Below are positions 14,121-24,710 of a stretch of 64,000 nt of DNA, one piece after another (the first letter of the stretch is position 1; every line of letters starts with the position of its first letter). The stretch is taken from NCBI GenBank assembly GCA_022376925.1, contig JAIOJX010000001.1:3381501-3445500 (forward strand), written 5' to 3'. Under the pieces are notes generated by a model. That model was given only the letters and a program-made list of their open reading frames with translations. It was not told where the DNA came from and did no database searches. This stretch comes from Tragulus kanchil. Its lineage: Eukaryota > Chordata > Mammalia > Artiodactyla > Tragulidae. Position numbers and translations under genes: made by a program.

Positions 14121-14512
14121 AGGTTACAGTGAGAACAAAAGTCTAACTGTAGCCTACAGTGAGAACCAGAGTCACACCTTACACTGAAGGGAGGTCTTGT
14201 GACAGACTGTAGGTTACAGTGAGGACCAGAGTCAGGCTGTAGGCCTCTGAAAGAACCAGAGTCTGACTGTAGGCCCCAGTTAGAAGCAGAGTCAGACTCT
14301 AGGCCATAGTAAGAAGCAGAGTCAGAATGTAGGCTCTAGTAAGGTCCAGTGTTAAACTGTAGGCTACATTGAGGTCCAGTGTCAGACTGTAGGTGACAGT
14401 AAGAACCAGAATCAGACTGTAGGTTACATAAAAACAAGAGTCAAACTGTAGGCTCAAGTGATGTCCAGTGTCAGACTCTAGGCTACAGTGAGGATCAAAG
14501 TCAGACTGTAGG

Positions 14513-15350
14513 CTACAGTAAGAACCAGTGTCACACTGTAGGCTCTATTGAGGTCCAGTGTTTGACTGTAGGTTACAGTAAAAACCAGAGTCAGAATGTA
14601 TGATCTACTGAGAAATAGTTCCATACTGTAGGCTACAATAAGGACCAGTGTTAGACTGAAGGCTACATTGAGGTCCAGTGTCAGACTGTAGGTGAGAGTA
14701 AGAACCAGAGTCAGACTGTATGTTACATAAAATCAAGAGTCAGACTGTAGGCTCAAGTGATGTCCAGTGTCAGACTCTAGGCTACAGTGAGAACCAGAGT
14801 CAGACTGTAGCCTACAACGTGGACCAAAGACTGAGTCTAGGTTACAGTGAGAACCAGGGTCAGACTGTAGGCTCTGGTGAGGTCCAGTGTCAGACTCTAT
14901 GCTACAGTGAGGACCAAATTCAGACTGTAGGCTACAGTAAGAACCAGTGTCACACTGTAGGCTCTATTGAGGTCCAGTGTTTGACTGTAGGTTACAGTAA
15001 AAACCAGAGTCAGAATGTATGATCTACTGAGAAATAGTTCCATACTGTAGGCTACAATAAGGACCAGTGTTAGACTGAAGGCTACATTGAGGTCCAGTGT
15101 CAGACTGTAGGTGAGAGTAAGAACCAGAGTCAGACTGTATGTTACATAAAATCAAGAGTCAGACTGTAGGCTCAAGTGATGTCCAGTGTCAGACTCTAGG
15201 CTACAGTGAGAACCAGAGTCAGACTGTAGCCTACAACGTGGACCAAAGACTGAGTCTAGGTTACAGTGAGAACCAGGGTCAGACTGTAGGCTCTGGTGAG
15301 GTCCAGTGTCAGACTCTATGCTACAGTGAGGACCAAATTCAGACTGTATC
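14513..15350. repeat. Block duplication in satellite, spacing 419 bp
   Basis: Copies at about 14513-14931 and 14932-15350 agree closely. The plus-strand open frames starting at 14720 and 15139 encode the same first 70 or so residues. The 419-bp spacing matches that at 7140 and 8766 although the sequence content differs. Confidence 0.85.
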
Positions 15351-15971
15351 ATACAGTAAAACCAGCGTCAGACTGTAGGCTCTAGAAAAGACCAGTGTCA
15401 TACTGTAGGCTACAATAAGAACCAGTGACATACTGTATGATACAGTGAGGACTAAAGTCATACCATAGGCTCTAATGAGGACCAGTGTCAGACTGTAGGC
15501 TACTTGAGGAACAAAGTCTGACGGTAGGCTCTAGCGAGGACCAGTGACAGACTTTAAGCTCTAGTGAGGACCCGACTCAGACTGTAGGTTACAGTAAGAA
15601 CAAAGACTGACTGTAGGCTAAAGTAAGAAGCAGTGTCAAAGTATAGGCCCTAGTCAGGACCATTGTCAAACTGTAGGCTCTAATGAGGACCAATGTCTGA
15701 CTGTAGCTTCCTTGAGAACCAAAGTCAGACTGTAGGCTCGAGCGAGGACCACTGACAGACTGGAAGCTCTAGTGAGGACCTGAGTCAGACTCTAGGTTAC
15801 AGCGAGAACGAAAGTCTGATTGTAGCCTACAGTCAGAACCAGAGTCAGACTGTAGGCTGAAGTGAGGTTTGTGTCAGACTGTAGGTTCCAGTGAGGATCA
15901 AAGTCAGACTGTAGAATACTGTACAAACCGGAGTCATACTGTAGGCTCTAGTGAGGACCAGTTTCACACTG

Positions 15972-16985
15972 TAGGGTTGGTGAGGACATATGGCAGACTG
16001 AAAATACAGTGCTGACCAGTGTCAGACTGTAGACTCTAATGAGGACCAGTGTCAGACTGTAGGCCACTGTGCGGATGAGTGTCAGAATGTAGGCTACAGT
16101 AAGAAACAGAGTCAGACTGTAGGATCTAGCAAGGACAAGTATCAGACTTTAGGCTTCAGTGAGGACTAAGTCACAATCTAAGCTACAGTTAGAACCAGAG
16201 TCAATGTGTAGGCTCTAGTGATGACCAGTGTCAGACTGCAGGCTACAGTGAGGACCAGAGTCAGACTGTAGGCTCTAGTGAGGACCAGTGTCAGACTCTA
16301 GGCTACAGTGAGGACTAGATTTATGTTGTGATTTCTACAGAGGATGAGAGACAGGCTGTATCTTTCCGTGAGGATCAGGGTCAGACTGTAGGCTCCAGTG
16401 AGCATCAAAGTCAGACTTTGACTACAGTAAGAACCGGAGTCGGACTGTAGGCTCTAGTGAGGACCAGTATCAGACTGTAGGGTTTGTGAGGACATATGGC
16501 AGACTGAAAATACAGTGCTGACCAGTGTCAGACTGTAGACTCTAATGAGGACCAGTGTCAGACTGTAGGCCACTGTGCGGATGAGTGTCAGAATGTAGGC
16601 TACAGTAAGAAACAGAGTCAGACTGTAGGATCTAGCAAGGACAAGTATCAGACTTTAGGCTTCAGTGAGGACTAAGTCACAATCTAAGCTACAGTTAGAA
16701 CCAGAGTCAATGTGTAGGCTCTAGTGATGACCAGTGTCAGACTGCAGTCTACAGTGAGGACCACAGTCAGACCGTAGGATCTAGTGAGGACCAGTGTCAG
16801 ACTCTAGGCTACAGTGAGGACCAGATTTATGTTGTGATTTCTACAGAGGATGAGAGACAGGCTGTATCTTTCCGTGAGGATCAGGGTCAGACTGTAGGCT
16901 CCAGTGAGCATCAAAGTCAGACTTTGACTACAGTAAGAACCGGAGTCGGACTGTAGGCTCTAGTGAGGACCAGTATCAGACTGTA
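15972..16985. repeat. Block duplication in satellite, spacing 506 bp
   Basis: Copies at about 15972-16477 and 16478-16985 share GAGGACATATGGCAGACTGA, AATACAGTGCTGACCAG and the TTTATGTTGTGATTTCTAC unit, in the same order. The spacing is about 17 monomers. Confidence 0.85.
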
Positions 16986-17330
16986 GGGTTTGTGAGGACC
17001 AGTGTCAGACTGTAGGCTCTAGTGAGAATCAAAGCCAGACTGTATCCTGCAGTAAGAACCAGAGTCAGACTTTAGGCTCTAGTGAGAACCAGAGACAGAC
17101 TATAGGCTATAGTGAGGAGAAGGTTCAGATTATAGGCTCTATTGAGGACAAGATGTAGACTGTATGCTCTAGGGAGGACCAATTTCAGACTGTTGACTAG
17201 TGTCATGACCAAACTCAGAGTGTAGGCTACAGTAAGAACCAGAATCATACTTTAGGCTCTAGTGAGGACCAGAGTCAGGATGTAGGCTACAGTGAGGATC
17301 AAAATTTAGACTGTAGAATACAACGAGGAC

Positions 17331-18010
17331 CAATTTCAGAATGTAGGCTATAGTAAGAACCATAGTCAGACTATTGTCTCTAGTGAGGACCTGTGTAAGA
17401 CTGTAGGCTACAGTGAGGACCAAAGTCAGACTTAGGCTACAGTAAGAACCAATGTCAGACTGATGACTCTAGTGAGGACCAGTGTCAGACTGTAATCTTC
17501 CCTGAGGACCAAAGTACGACTGTAGGTTACAGGAAAACCTGAGTCAGAATTTAGGATCTAGTGAGGACCAGAGTCATTCTGTAGGCTCTAGTGAGGATCA
17601 GTAGCAGGCTGTAGACGACAGTGAGGACCAAATTTAGCCAGTAGAATACAGTGAGGACCAAATTCAGAATGTAGGCTACAGTGAGAACCATAGTCAGACT
17701 ATTGTCTCTAGTGAGGACCTGTGTAAGACTGTAGGCTACAGTGAGGACCAAAGTCAGACTTAGGCTACAGTAAGAACCAATGTCAGACTGATGACTCTAG
17801 TGAGGACCAGTGTCAGACTGTAATCTTCCCTGAGGACCAAAGTACGACTGTAGGTTACAGGAAAACCTGAGTCAGAATTTAGGATCTAGTGAGGACCAGA
17901 GTCATTCTGTAGGCTCTAGTGAGGATCAGTAGCAGGCTGTAGACGACAGTGAGGACCAAATTTAGCCAGTAGAATACAGTGAGGACCAAATTCAGAATGT
18001 AGGCTACAGT
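17331..18010. repeat. Block duplication in satellite, spacing 328 bp
   Basis: Copies at about 17331-17658 and 17659-18010 share ATAGTCAGACTATTGTCTC, the GTAATCTTCCCTGAGGACC monomer and GTAGACGACAGTGAGGACC. The spacing is about 11 monomers. Confidence 0.8.
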
Positions 18011-18800
18011 GAGAACCATCGGACTTTAGGCTCTAATAAGAACCAGAGTCAAACTGTAGGATCTATTGAGAACCAGTGTCAGACTGAAACTACAGTGCGG
18101 ACCAGTGTCAGACTCTTGGCTCTAATGAGGACCAGTTTCAGACTGTAGGCCACTGTGTGGATGAGTATCAGAATATGGCTACAGTAAGAATCAGAGTGAG
18201 ACTGTAGGGCCTAGAGAGGACAAGTGTCACAATTTAGGCTACAGTGAGGACTAAGTCACACTCTAGGCTAAAGTAAGAACCAGAGTCAATCTGTCGGCTC
18301 TAGTGAGGACCAGTGTTAGACTGCAGGCTACAGTAAGAACCAGAGTCAGACTATACGCTTCAGTTAGGACCACTGTCAAACTGTAGGCTAAACTGATGAC
18401 CACAGTCAGACTGTATGCTACTGTAAGAAACAGAATCAGACTGTTCTCTAGAGAGAACCAGTATCAGAATGTAGACTACCGTGAGGACCTGAGTCCGACT
18501 GTAGGCTACAGTCAGAACCATAGTCAGACTGTCGGCTCTAGTTAGAACCAGTGTCAGACTGTAGGTTACAGTGAGTACCAAAATCAAACTGTAGGCTCTA
18601 GTGAGTATCAGTTTCAGACTGTTGGCTACTGTGAGGACCAAATTCAGACTGTAGGATACAGTGAGGACAAAACTCAGACTGAAGGCTGCAGTGAGGACCA
18701 AAGTCAAACTTAGGCTACTGTTAGAACCAGTGTCAGACTGTAGAATCTATTGAGGACCAGTGTCAGACTGTAGAATATATTGAGGGCCTGTGTCAGGCTG

Positions 18801-19300
18801 NNNNNNNNNNNNNNNNNNNNNNNNNNNNNNNNNNNNNNNNNNNNNNNNNNNNNNNNNNNNNNNNNNNNNNNNNNNNNNNNNNNNNNNNNNNNNNNNNNNN
18901 NNNNNNNNNNNNNNNNNNNNNNNNNNNNNNNNNNNNNNNNNNNNNNNNNNNNNNNNNNNNNNNNNNNNNNNNNNNNNNNNNNNNNNNNNNNNNNNNNNNN
19001 NNNNNNNNNNNNNNNNNNNNNNNNNNNNNNNNNNNNNNNNNNNNNNNNNNNNNNNNNNNNNNNNNNNNNNNNNNNNNNNNNNNNNNNNNNNNNNNNNNNN
19101 NNNNNNNNNNNNNNNNNNNNNNNNNNNNNNNNNNNNNNNNNNNNNNNNNNNNNNNNNNNNNNNNNNNNNNNNNNNNNNNNNNNNNNNNNNNNNNNNNNNN
19201 NNNNNNNNNNNNNNNNNNNNNNNNNNNNNNNNNNNNNNNNNNNNNNNNNNNNNNNNNNNNNNNNNNNNNNNNNNNNNNNNNNNNNNNNNNNNNNNNNNNN
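18801..19300. other. Assembly gap, 500 N
   Basis: Exactly 500 unknown bases, a conventional placeholder length. Satellite lies immediately to the left and non-satellite DNA immediately to the right, so the gap hides the array boundary and an unknown amount of satellite. Confidence 0.99.
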
Positions 19301-21357
19301 TCTGGGACCCAGAAGACTATGTATGTATTCAAGGTACCCTCAGTTCAGAGGGAGCAATCCTGGGCACTGTGTTGTGGGAGAATGTATGCAGCTCTTCAGG
19401 AACTGACTTCCTGGGTGTCCTAGCCCACCACCACGTCCCCATCTTGACCTTCACAGATCACTGCAGAAGCTTTCAGGATGAGGTGAGGGTCCGTGGCGTC
19501 CACCATCTTCCAGCATCTGCACCTGAGCTTCTGGATGCAGCACAGCCTGTCTGCTTCTAGTTCCCTCTTTGCACAGAATGCCTTTCCCCTGTCTGTCAGC
19601 CTCTGTGCACTGTATGTCTTCATCCCAAGGAGCTCAGAGGGCATCTCTACTCTTGAGGATTCTCCACTCCTGACCTGTGTTGACTGTTCCATTCTCAGCT
19701 CTCTGTCTGCAGAGACTATTAATGTGGAGCCTTCTGTGGGTGCCAAGGGCAAGAGGACAACAGCAGCACCTCTGCAGCGCGCTGCCTGCTTCACGGCGGC
19801 ACCCGGAGCAGCTCTGGATCTTCAACAGGTGACTTGACCTGTCTGCATCTGTTTCCTCGTCTGTCAAATGAGGCTGATGATGAGGGTACCTGCCTCCAAT
19901 GGTGGGGATGAGGGCAAGCTGGGAGAGTTCTGTCAAGTGTGGCTATGCATCTGGCACGTGCTCGCTTTTGCCCACATCCAGCTGTGTCGTGTTCATTTGG
20001 TTGTTCACAGGCATTGCACACCTGCCTCTTCTATCTTGAGGTTGAGACCTTGTCTGTTCGTGTGTCGGTAGCATTGAACAGAGAGCCCCGTCCACAGAAG
20101 GCTGGCTAGGCTCTCGCAGAGCCGAAACAGGAGAGGCTGGGTTGCAGTGAGAAGCTGCGGCTCAGCCTACAACTTAACAGCAAGATATCGTCCCCAAGAG
20201 TACCAGAGGCTCTGACCCTGCATCCTCCCCGTGGGTAGCCTGCATCTTGGCTTCTTTCAGATTTTGGCTCCCTCAAAGGGCATTCCACCACCCCTCAGGA
20301 TGGCTCCAGGCTTTCCCAAGGACTGGCTGGGGAGGGATGCAAGCTTCCCTCTATCACTATTTGTACATAGTGGTCTGAACAGCCCGCTCTGCGCCAGGAT
20401 AGGAAGGGCGTGGCCACTGGTTCCTCTGCTTTGCCCAGGCACTGGGCTGTTGGCAGCACTTCAAGGGATTTTCTTTTTCCAGTCAAATCACAGTTCATTT
20501 ATAACCTCCCCCAGGCTTACTTGCACAGTTCAGAACTTTATTGCCTGAATCCTGGAGTGCTGTTCTGGTCCTTCTGCACACGTTCACTCCCTCTCCTCCC
20601 TCTCCATCACATCCAGCACACAGCCTCCCTTACCATGATGGTGATCTCGACAAGCACATCTTGGCACAGATGGAAATCACGTGTGTAGGACACATTATGG
20701 GAGAATCCAGATCCAAAAATATTGTCCAGTACAGCTGCTAATAAGACAGAAAGATGGCAAAAGGCAAGTCATACAAAAATGTCCAATACAGTGAAGAGAA
20801 TAGATCTTCTACTCCAACCTTATCCAGAATTCTAAAATATCTCCAGATCCTATCTGGAAAGACCAGCTCCATGGCTGTTGAAACAATGGAGTTGGACAAG
20901 ATTTGCTATCTAGAAGGAGTCCCTATATTCGGTTTAAGGCTCTGCTGTCACCATCTTGAAATTATTGATACTTTTGAGTAAGACAAAAACTGAAAAAAAA
21001 ATTTAATTTTTCACTGGGCCCATCAAAGAATATGGATGACCTGCCCATCAGGAACATTCTCAACATCCTTGAGGGTTCCATCTCGAGGTCTCAACAACCC
21101 ATAAGTCTTTGACTCCTTCCCTCTGCCCTTCTATCCACATTGGCCAGTCCCTCCTTTCCTCACCCCTCAACTGGTGTTGACTCTAACATCTTCCTCTGCG
21201 TGGCCTCTCCCTTTAGCTAAGAGGTGCTCTCTTCTGCCCTCATCCAGACCTGGCCCTGCACCCTCTACCCCACTGTCATCTAGCACAGCATCGAAGCCAA
21301 CTGTGAGCTCCAGTGCCCCCGTCTCTTATGTCCTCACCAAGCCTTGCCCCATTCCTG
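19301..21357. other. Single-copy-looking DNA, no gene recognised
   Basis: Apart from a MIR fragment near 19.85 kb, I cannot assign this stretch. Several overlapping open frames of 60-124 codons exist on both strands, but none shows a recognisable domain or a convincing exon structure. Base composition is moderately GC-rich until about 20.7 kb and AT-rich after. Confidence 0.5.
19840..19912 (+). repeat. MIR SINE fragment
   Basis: The stretch CTGTTTCCTCGTCTGTCAAA followed by ATGAGGCTGATGATGAGGG and TACCTGCCTC is the conserved core-to-tail part of an ancient MIR element in forward orientation. Confidence 0.65.
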
Positions 21358-21403
21358 AGCCTAGCACGGATCCTCACGCCAGCAGTGTCTCAGTCCATCT
21401 CTG

Positions 21404-22127
21404 TATGCTGATCAATTATGGACTGAATTACACCCACACAAATTCATGTGTTGAAGTTCTAATCCCTTCAAAATATGACCATATTTGGAGATAGGGTCTT
21501 TACAGAGGCAATTAAGGCAAAGTGAGTTCTTAAGTGTGGGTCTTACTCCAGTCTGACTGTTGTCCTTATAAGAAGAGATAATTGGACTTCTCTCATGGCA
21601 CAGTGGGTAAGAACCTGCCTGCCAGTGCAGGGGACATGGCTTTGATCCCTGCTGTGGGAAGATCGCACATGCCATGGAGCAGCTAAGCCTATGTGCCACA
21701 ACTACTGGACACGTGTGCCTCGAGTCTGTGCTCCACAAGAGGAGAAGTCATGTCAATGAGAAGCCTAAGCACCACAGTCAAGAGCAGTCCTTGATCACCA
21801 CCACTAGAGAAAACCCGAGCAAAGCAATGAAGGCCCAGCACAGCCAAAAATAAATAAATACATAAATATCTTTGAAGTATTTTTAAAAAGTATTTTAAAA
21901 AGAGATGATTAGGACACAGACACAGAGAGAGATCACGTGAGGACACAGGAAGAAGGTGGCCACTAACAAGCCAAGAAGAGAGGCCTCTAAATGAATCAAC
22001 CCTAATGACCACTTGATCTCAGACTTCTGCCCTTCAAATCTGTGAGAAAACAAATAGCTCTTGTTTAAGCCACCCAGTCATTGGTACTCTGGGATTCACT
22101 CAGTGCTACTATGGCCATATGCTGATC
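21404..22127 (+). mobile_element. MaLR-type solo LTR interrupted by a SINE
   Basis: The left part (from about 21414, TATGGACTGAATTACACCC, through CCTTATAAGAAGAGA) and the right part (21901 onward, GTGAGGACACAGGAAGAAGG to AAGCCACCCAGTCATTGGTA) fit the order of a MaLR-class LTR as I recall it. Exact subfamily was not assigned. The string TATGCTGATC occurs at both outer edges (21404-21413 and 22118-22127). A tRNA-derived SINE sits in the middle. The segment is repeated at 22.5 kb as part of a larger duplication. Confidence 0.5.
21584..21900 (+). mobile_element. tRNA-derived cetartiodactyl SINE (CHR-like)
   Basis: The element begins with a tRNA-like head (GGACTTCTCTCATGGCACAG), has a degenerate B box around GGCTTTGATCCCTG, then the GCAGCTAAGCCTATGTGCC body and an AAATAAATAAATA tail. 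It is flanked by an imperfect target-site duplication, AGAGATAATTGGA on the left and AGAGATGATTAGGA on the right (21901). It is inserted inside an older LTR. A second copy at 22695-23011 belongs to the surrounding duplication. Confidence 0.85.
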
Positions 22128-23580
22128 TAGGATGCGGGATTATGGAAGCCAGCAAAGGAAACAGAAACTCCTACTCTCGAGCTTAGACAACCTCCCCACC
22201 ACAAACACACACAAGGAAGTCAAAGATATAGGATGTCAGATGTTGAGAAAAATGTAGCAGAGTAGGGTCTTGGCTCGAGTGTCATCTCCTCAGTGAGGCC
22301 CTCCCTGACTACTGTATAGAAACATTCTCCGTCCTGATGCCACAGCTTCTGCATGTCCTAGGGTCAACCAGGAGGCCATTGTGCTGAAGTGGGGCAAGTG
22401 AGACAGGAAGATGGTAGGGGATGAGGCCAGACATGCCCTGATGAGGCTGACGTGAGAAGCCCTGCAAGGAGCCTAGTACGGATCCTCACGCCAGCAGTGT
22501 CTCAGTCCATCTCTGTATGCTGATCAATTATGGACTGAATTACACCCACACAAATTCATGTGTTGAAGTTCTAATCCCTTCAAAATATGACCATATTTGG
22601 AGATAGGGTCTTTACAGAGGCAATTAAGGCAAAGTGAGTTCTTAAGTGTGGGTCTTACTCCAGTCTGACTGTTGTCCTTATAAGAAGAGATAATTGGACT
22701 TCTCTCATGGCACAGTGGGTAAGAACCTGCCTGCCAGTGCAGGGGACATGGCTTTGATCCCTGCTGTGGGAAGATCGCACATGCCATGGAGCAGCTAAGC
22801 CTATGTGCCACAACTACTGGACACGTGTGCCTCGAGTCTGTGCTCCACAAGAGGAGAAGTCATGTCAATGAGAAGCCTAAGCACCACAGTCAAGAGCAGT
22901 CCTTGATCACCACCACTAGAGAAACCCGAGCAAAGCAATGAAGGCCCAGCACAGCCAAAAATAAATAAATACATAAATATCTTTGAAGTATTTTTAAAAA
23001 GTATTTTAAAAAGAGATGATTAGGACACAGACACAGAGAGAGATCACGTGAGGACACAGGAAGAAGGTGGCCACTAACAAGCCAAGAAGAGAGGCCTCTA
23101 AATGAATCAACCCTAATGACCACTTGATCTCAGACTTCTGCCCTTCAAATCTGTGAGAAAACAAATAGCTCTTGTTTAAGCCACCCAGTCATTGGTACTC
23201 TGGGATTCACTCAGTGCTACTATGGCCATATGCTGATCTAGGATGCGGGATTATGGAAGCCAGCAAAGGAAACAGAAACTCCTACTCTCGAGCTTAGACA
23301 ACCTCCCCACCACAAACACACACAAGGAAGTCAAAGATATAGGATGTCAGATGTTGAGAAAAATGTAGCAGAGTAGGGTCTTGGCTCGAGTGTCATCTCC
23401 TCAGTGAGGCCCTCCCTGACTACTGTATAGAAACATTCTCCGTCCTGATGCCACAGCTTCTGCATGTCCTAGGGTCAACCAGGAGGCCATTGTGCTGAAG
23501 TGGGGCAAGTGAGACAGGAAGATGGTAGGGGATGAGGCCAGACATGCCCTGATGAGGCTGACGTGAGCAGCCCTGCAAGG

Positions 23581-24710
23581 CCTTGAGAGCTGCTGCTAGT
23601 CCTTTGACTAAGAGAGTGTGAAGAGACAGGTGCAAAAGCAGGGAGGCTGCTCAGGGATGATTGAAGTGAGCCGGCTGAGAGATGACGGTGGTTCACCCTA
23701 GGTGATGAGCAGACATGGTGGGAAGCAAGCCGGTCCGTGGTCCATGTGGATGGCAGAGGCACTTGAATTGGACGACAGGTTGGTATTGGGCTATCACAGA
23801 AAGAAGTCAAAGATGGCACTCAGTATTTTATTCTGAGGAATGAGAAGGATGGAAGTACATGAACTGAGTTAAGGAAGGCAGCAACGAGGCAGTTGATAGA
23901 GGAGGCTAGAGTTCAAGGGCGACATCAGAGCTGGAGGAATAATAAGAGAATAGCATCTAATCCATCTCAAAAGTCATGAGACCAAATGAGATCAACGAAA
24001 GGATGAGTGTAGAAAAGGAAAAGTGATCCAAGAACCCAGCCCTGGGCAGGCAAACATCTAGAGGGTTCATAGCTGAGAAGGAACCAGCAAATAAAAGAGT
24101 GCCCAGTGAGGGAAGGGGGAAGCCAGGAGAATATAGAGCCAACCGAAGAAGGCGTGTCAAAAAAGAGGGACTGGACAAGTAAGAGGAGGCAAAGAATTGT
24201 GTTTAACAACACGGAGGTCAGTGCTGACCTTTAAGAGCAATTTCCAGAGAGACGTGGGGACACAAAGGCAGCTGAGAAGGTGTTCAGTCCATAGTGGAAG
24301 AAGAGAAATGCCCGTGAGTAGCAACTGGCAGTTCTTTTGAGGAGTCATGCTATAAAGGAGACCAGAGATGTGGGAGACTGGTGGTTGTGGGGTACCTAGG
24401 GACCACATGAAAGTGGGGTTTTTTTTCATATGGGAGGAATTACAACATAGCAACACGTGTGTGTAACGAGCCAGTAAAGAGGGAACAGTTGACGACTCAG
24501 GAGAGATACACCAGAGGAACGCAGGCAGGAGAGGAGATACTGGAGCTCAGAGCGGTTCTCTTCTGATGCCTCCTCTCTTTTCTCAGTGAAACAGGAAACC
24601 AGACCAGCAGCTGCAAGTAAGGGTAGGAGAGGGGCGTCAGCAGTTGATGGAGAGCTGGATGCTCTCTGGAAATATAACGTGATTTCTGGGTGGCATTAAG
24701 GACTCACTTG
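23581..24710. other. Unassigned A/G-rich DNA
   Basis: This is purine-rich sequence with phrases such as AGGAGGCTAGAGTTCAAGG and GGTCAGTGCTGACCTTTAAG that resemble an old interspersed repeat. I cannot name the family. Several short minus-strand open frames are present without support. Confidence 0.4.

Larger units (their letters stand above)
3720..15900. repeat. Satellite domain 2: higher-order units marked by GGCTCGAGCGAGGACC
   Basis: From about 3.7 kb the array gains monomer types not seen to the left: one with GGCTCGAGCGAGGACC, one with AAGCTCTAGTGAGGACCCGA, and one with GGTTACAGTGAGAACAAAAG followed by TCTGACTGTAG. They recur together in that order (for example near 4477, 5196, 6950, 8030, 8992, 11967 and 15735), which defines a longer repeat cassette inside the 30-bp register. 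Most of the exact block duplications listed separately are in this domain. Confidence 0.65.
1..18800. repeat. Satellite array, 30-bp monomer / 60-bp dimer
   Basis: The whole segment is a tandem array of a 30-bp unit. Each monomer opens with a GTGAGGACCAGA-like part followed by GTCAGACTGTAGGCTACA or the variant ending GGCTCTA. Two monomer types tend to alternate (GTGAGGACC...GGCTACA and GTAAGAACC...GGCTCTA), giving a 60-bp dimer. Monomers differ by several substitutions, with occasional 1-3 bp indels, so this is an old array rather than a recently homogenised one. There are no interspersed repeats inside it. I do not recognise it as a named ruminant satellite. It runs off the left edge and into the gap at 18801, so neither true end is visible. 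Open frames occur on both strands because 30 is divisible by three; I see no evidence that any is a gene. Confidence 0.97.
15900..18800. repeat. Satellite domain 3: return to simple dimers with divergent monomers
   Basis: The CGAGCGAGG cassette disappears after about 15.8 kb. The array returns to GTGAGGACC/GTAAGAACC dimers but includes unusual monomers such as GAGGACATATGGCAGACTGA and a TTTATGTTGTGATTTCTAC unit. Two block duplications of about 506 and 328 bp are present. The array ends at the assembly gap. Confidence 0.6.
21358..23580. repeat. Tandem duplication D1, spacing about 1.11 kb (probable assembly artefact)
   Basis: Copy A is 21358-22468 and copy B is 22469-23580, directly abutting. 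Open frames in the two copies translate identically over 100 or more codons. I saw only a few differences: CACGG/TACGG near the start, one A lost in a run at 22920, and GAGAAGCCC/GAGCAGCCC near the end. The block includes an LTR, its nested SINE and unassigned flank, so the breakpoints do not coincide with any element. Confidence 0.9.

Noticed and set aside
1..18800. CRISPR-like array of 30-bp repeats
   Set aside because: The repeats are contiguous with no unique spacers, and the host DNA is mammalian. It is a satellite.
19493..19837. 114-codon open frame after the gap
   Set aside because: Overlapping open frames on the opposite strand, no recognisable motif, no splice context.
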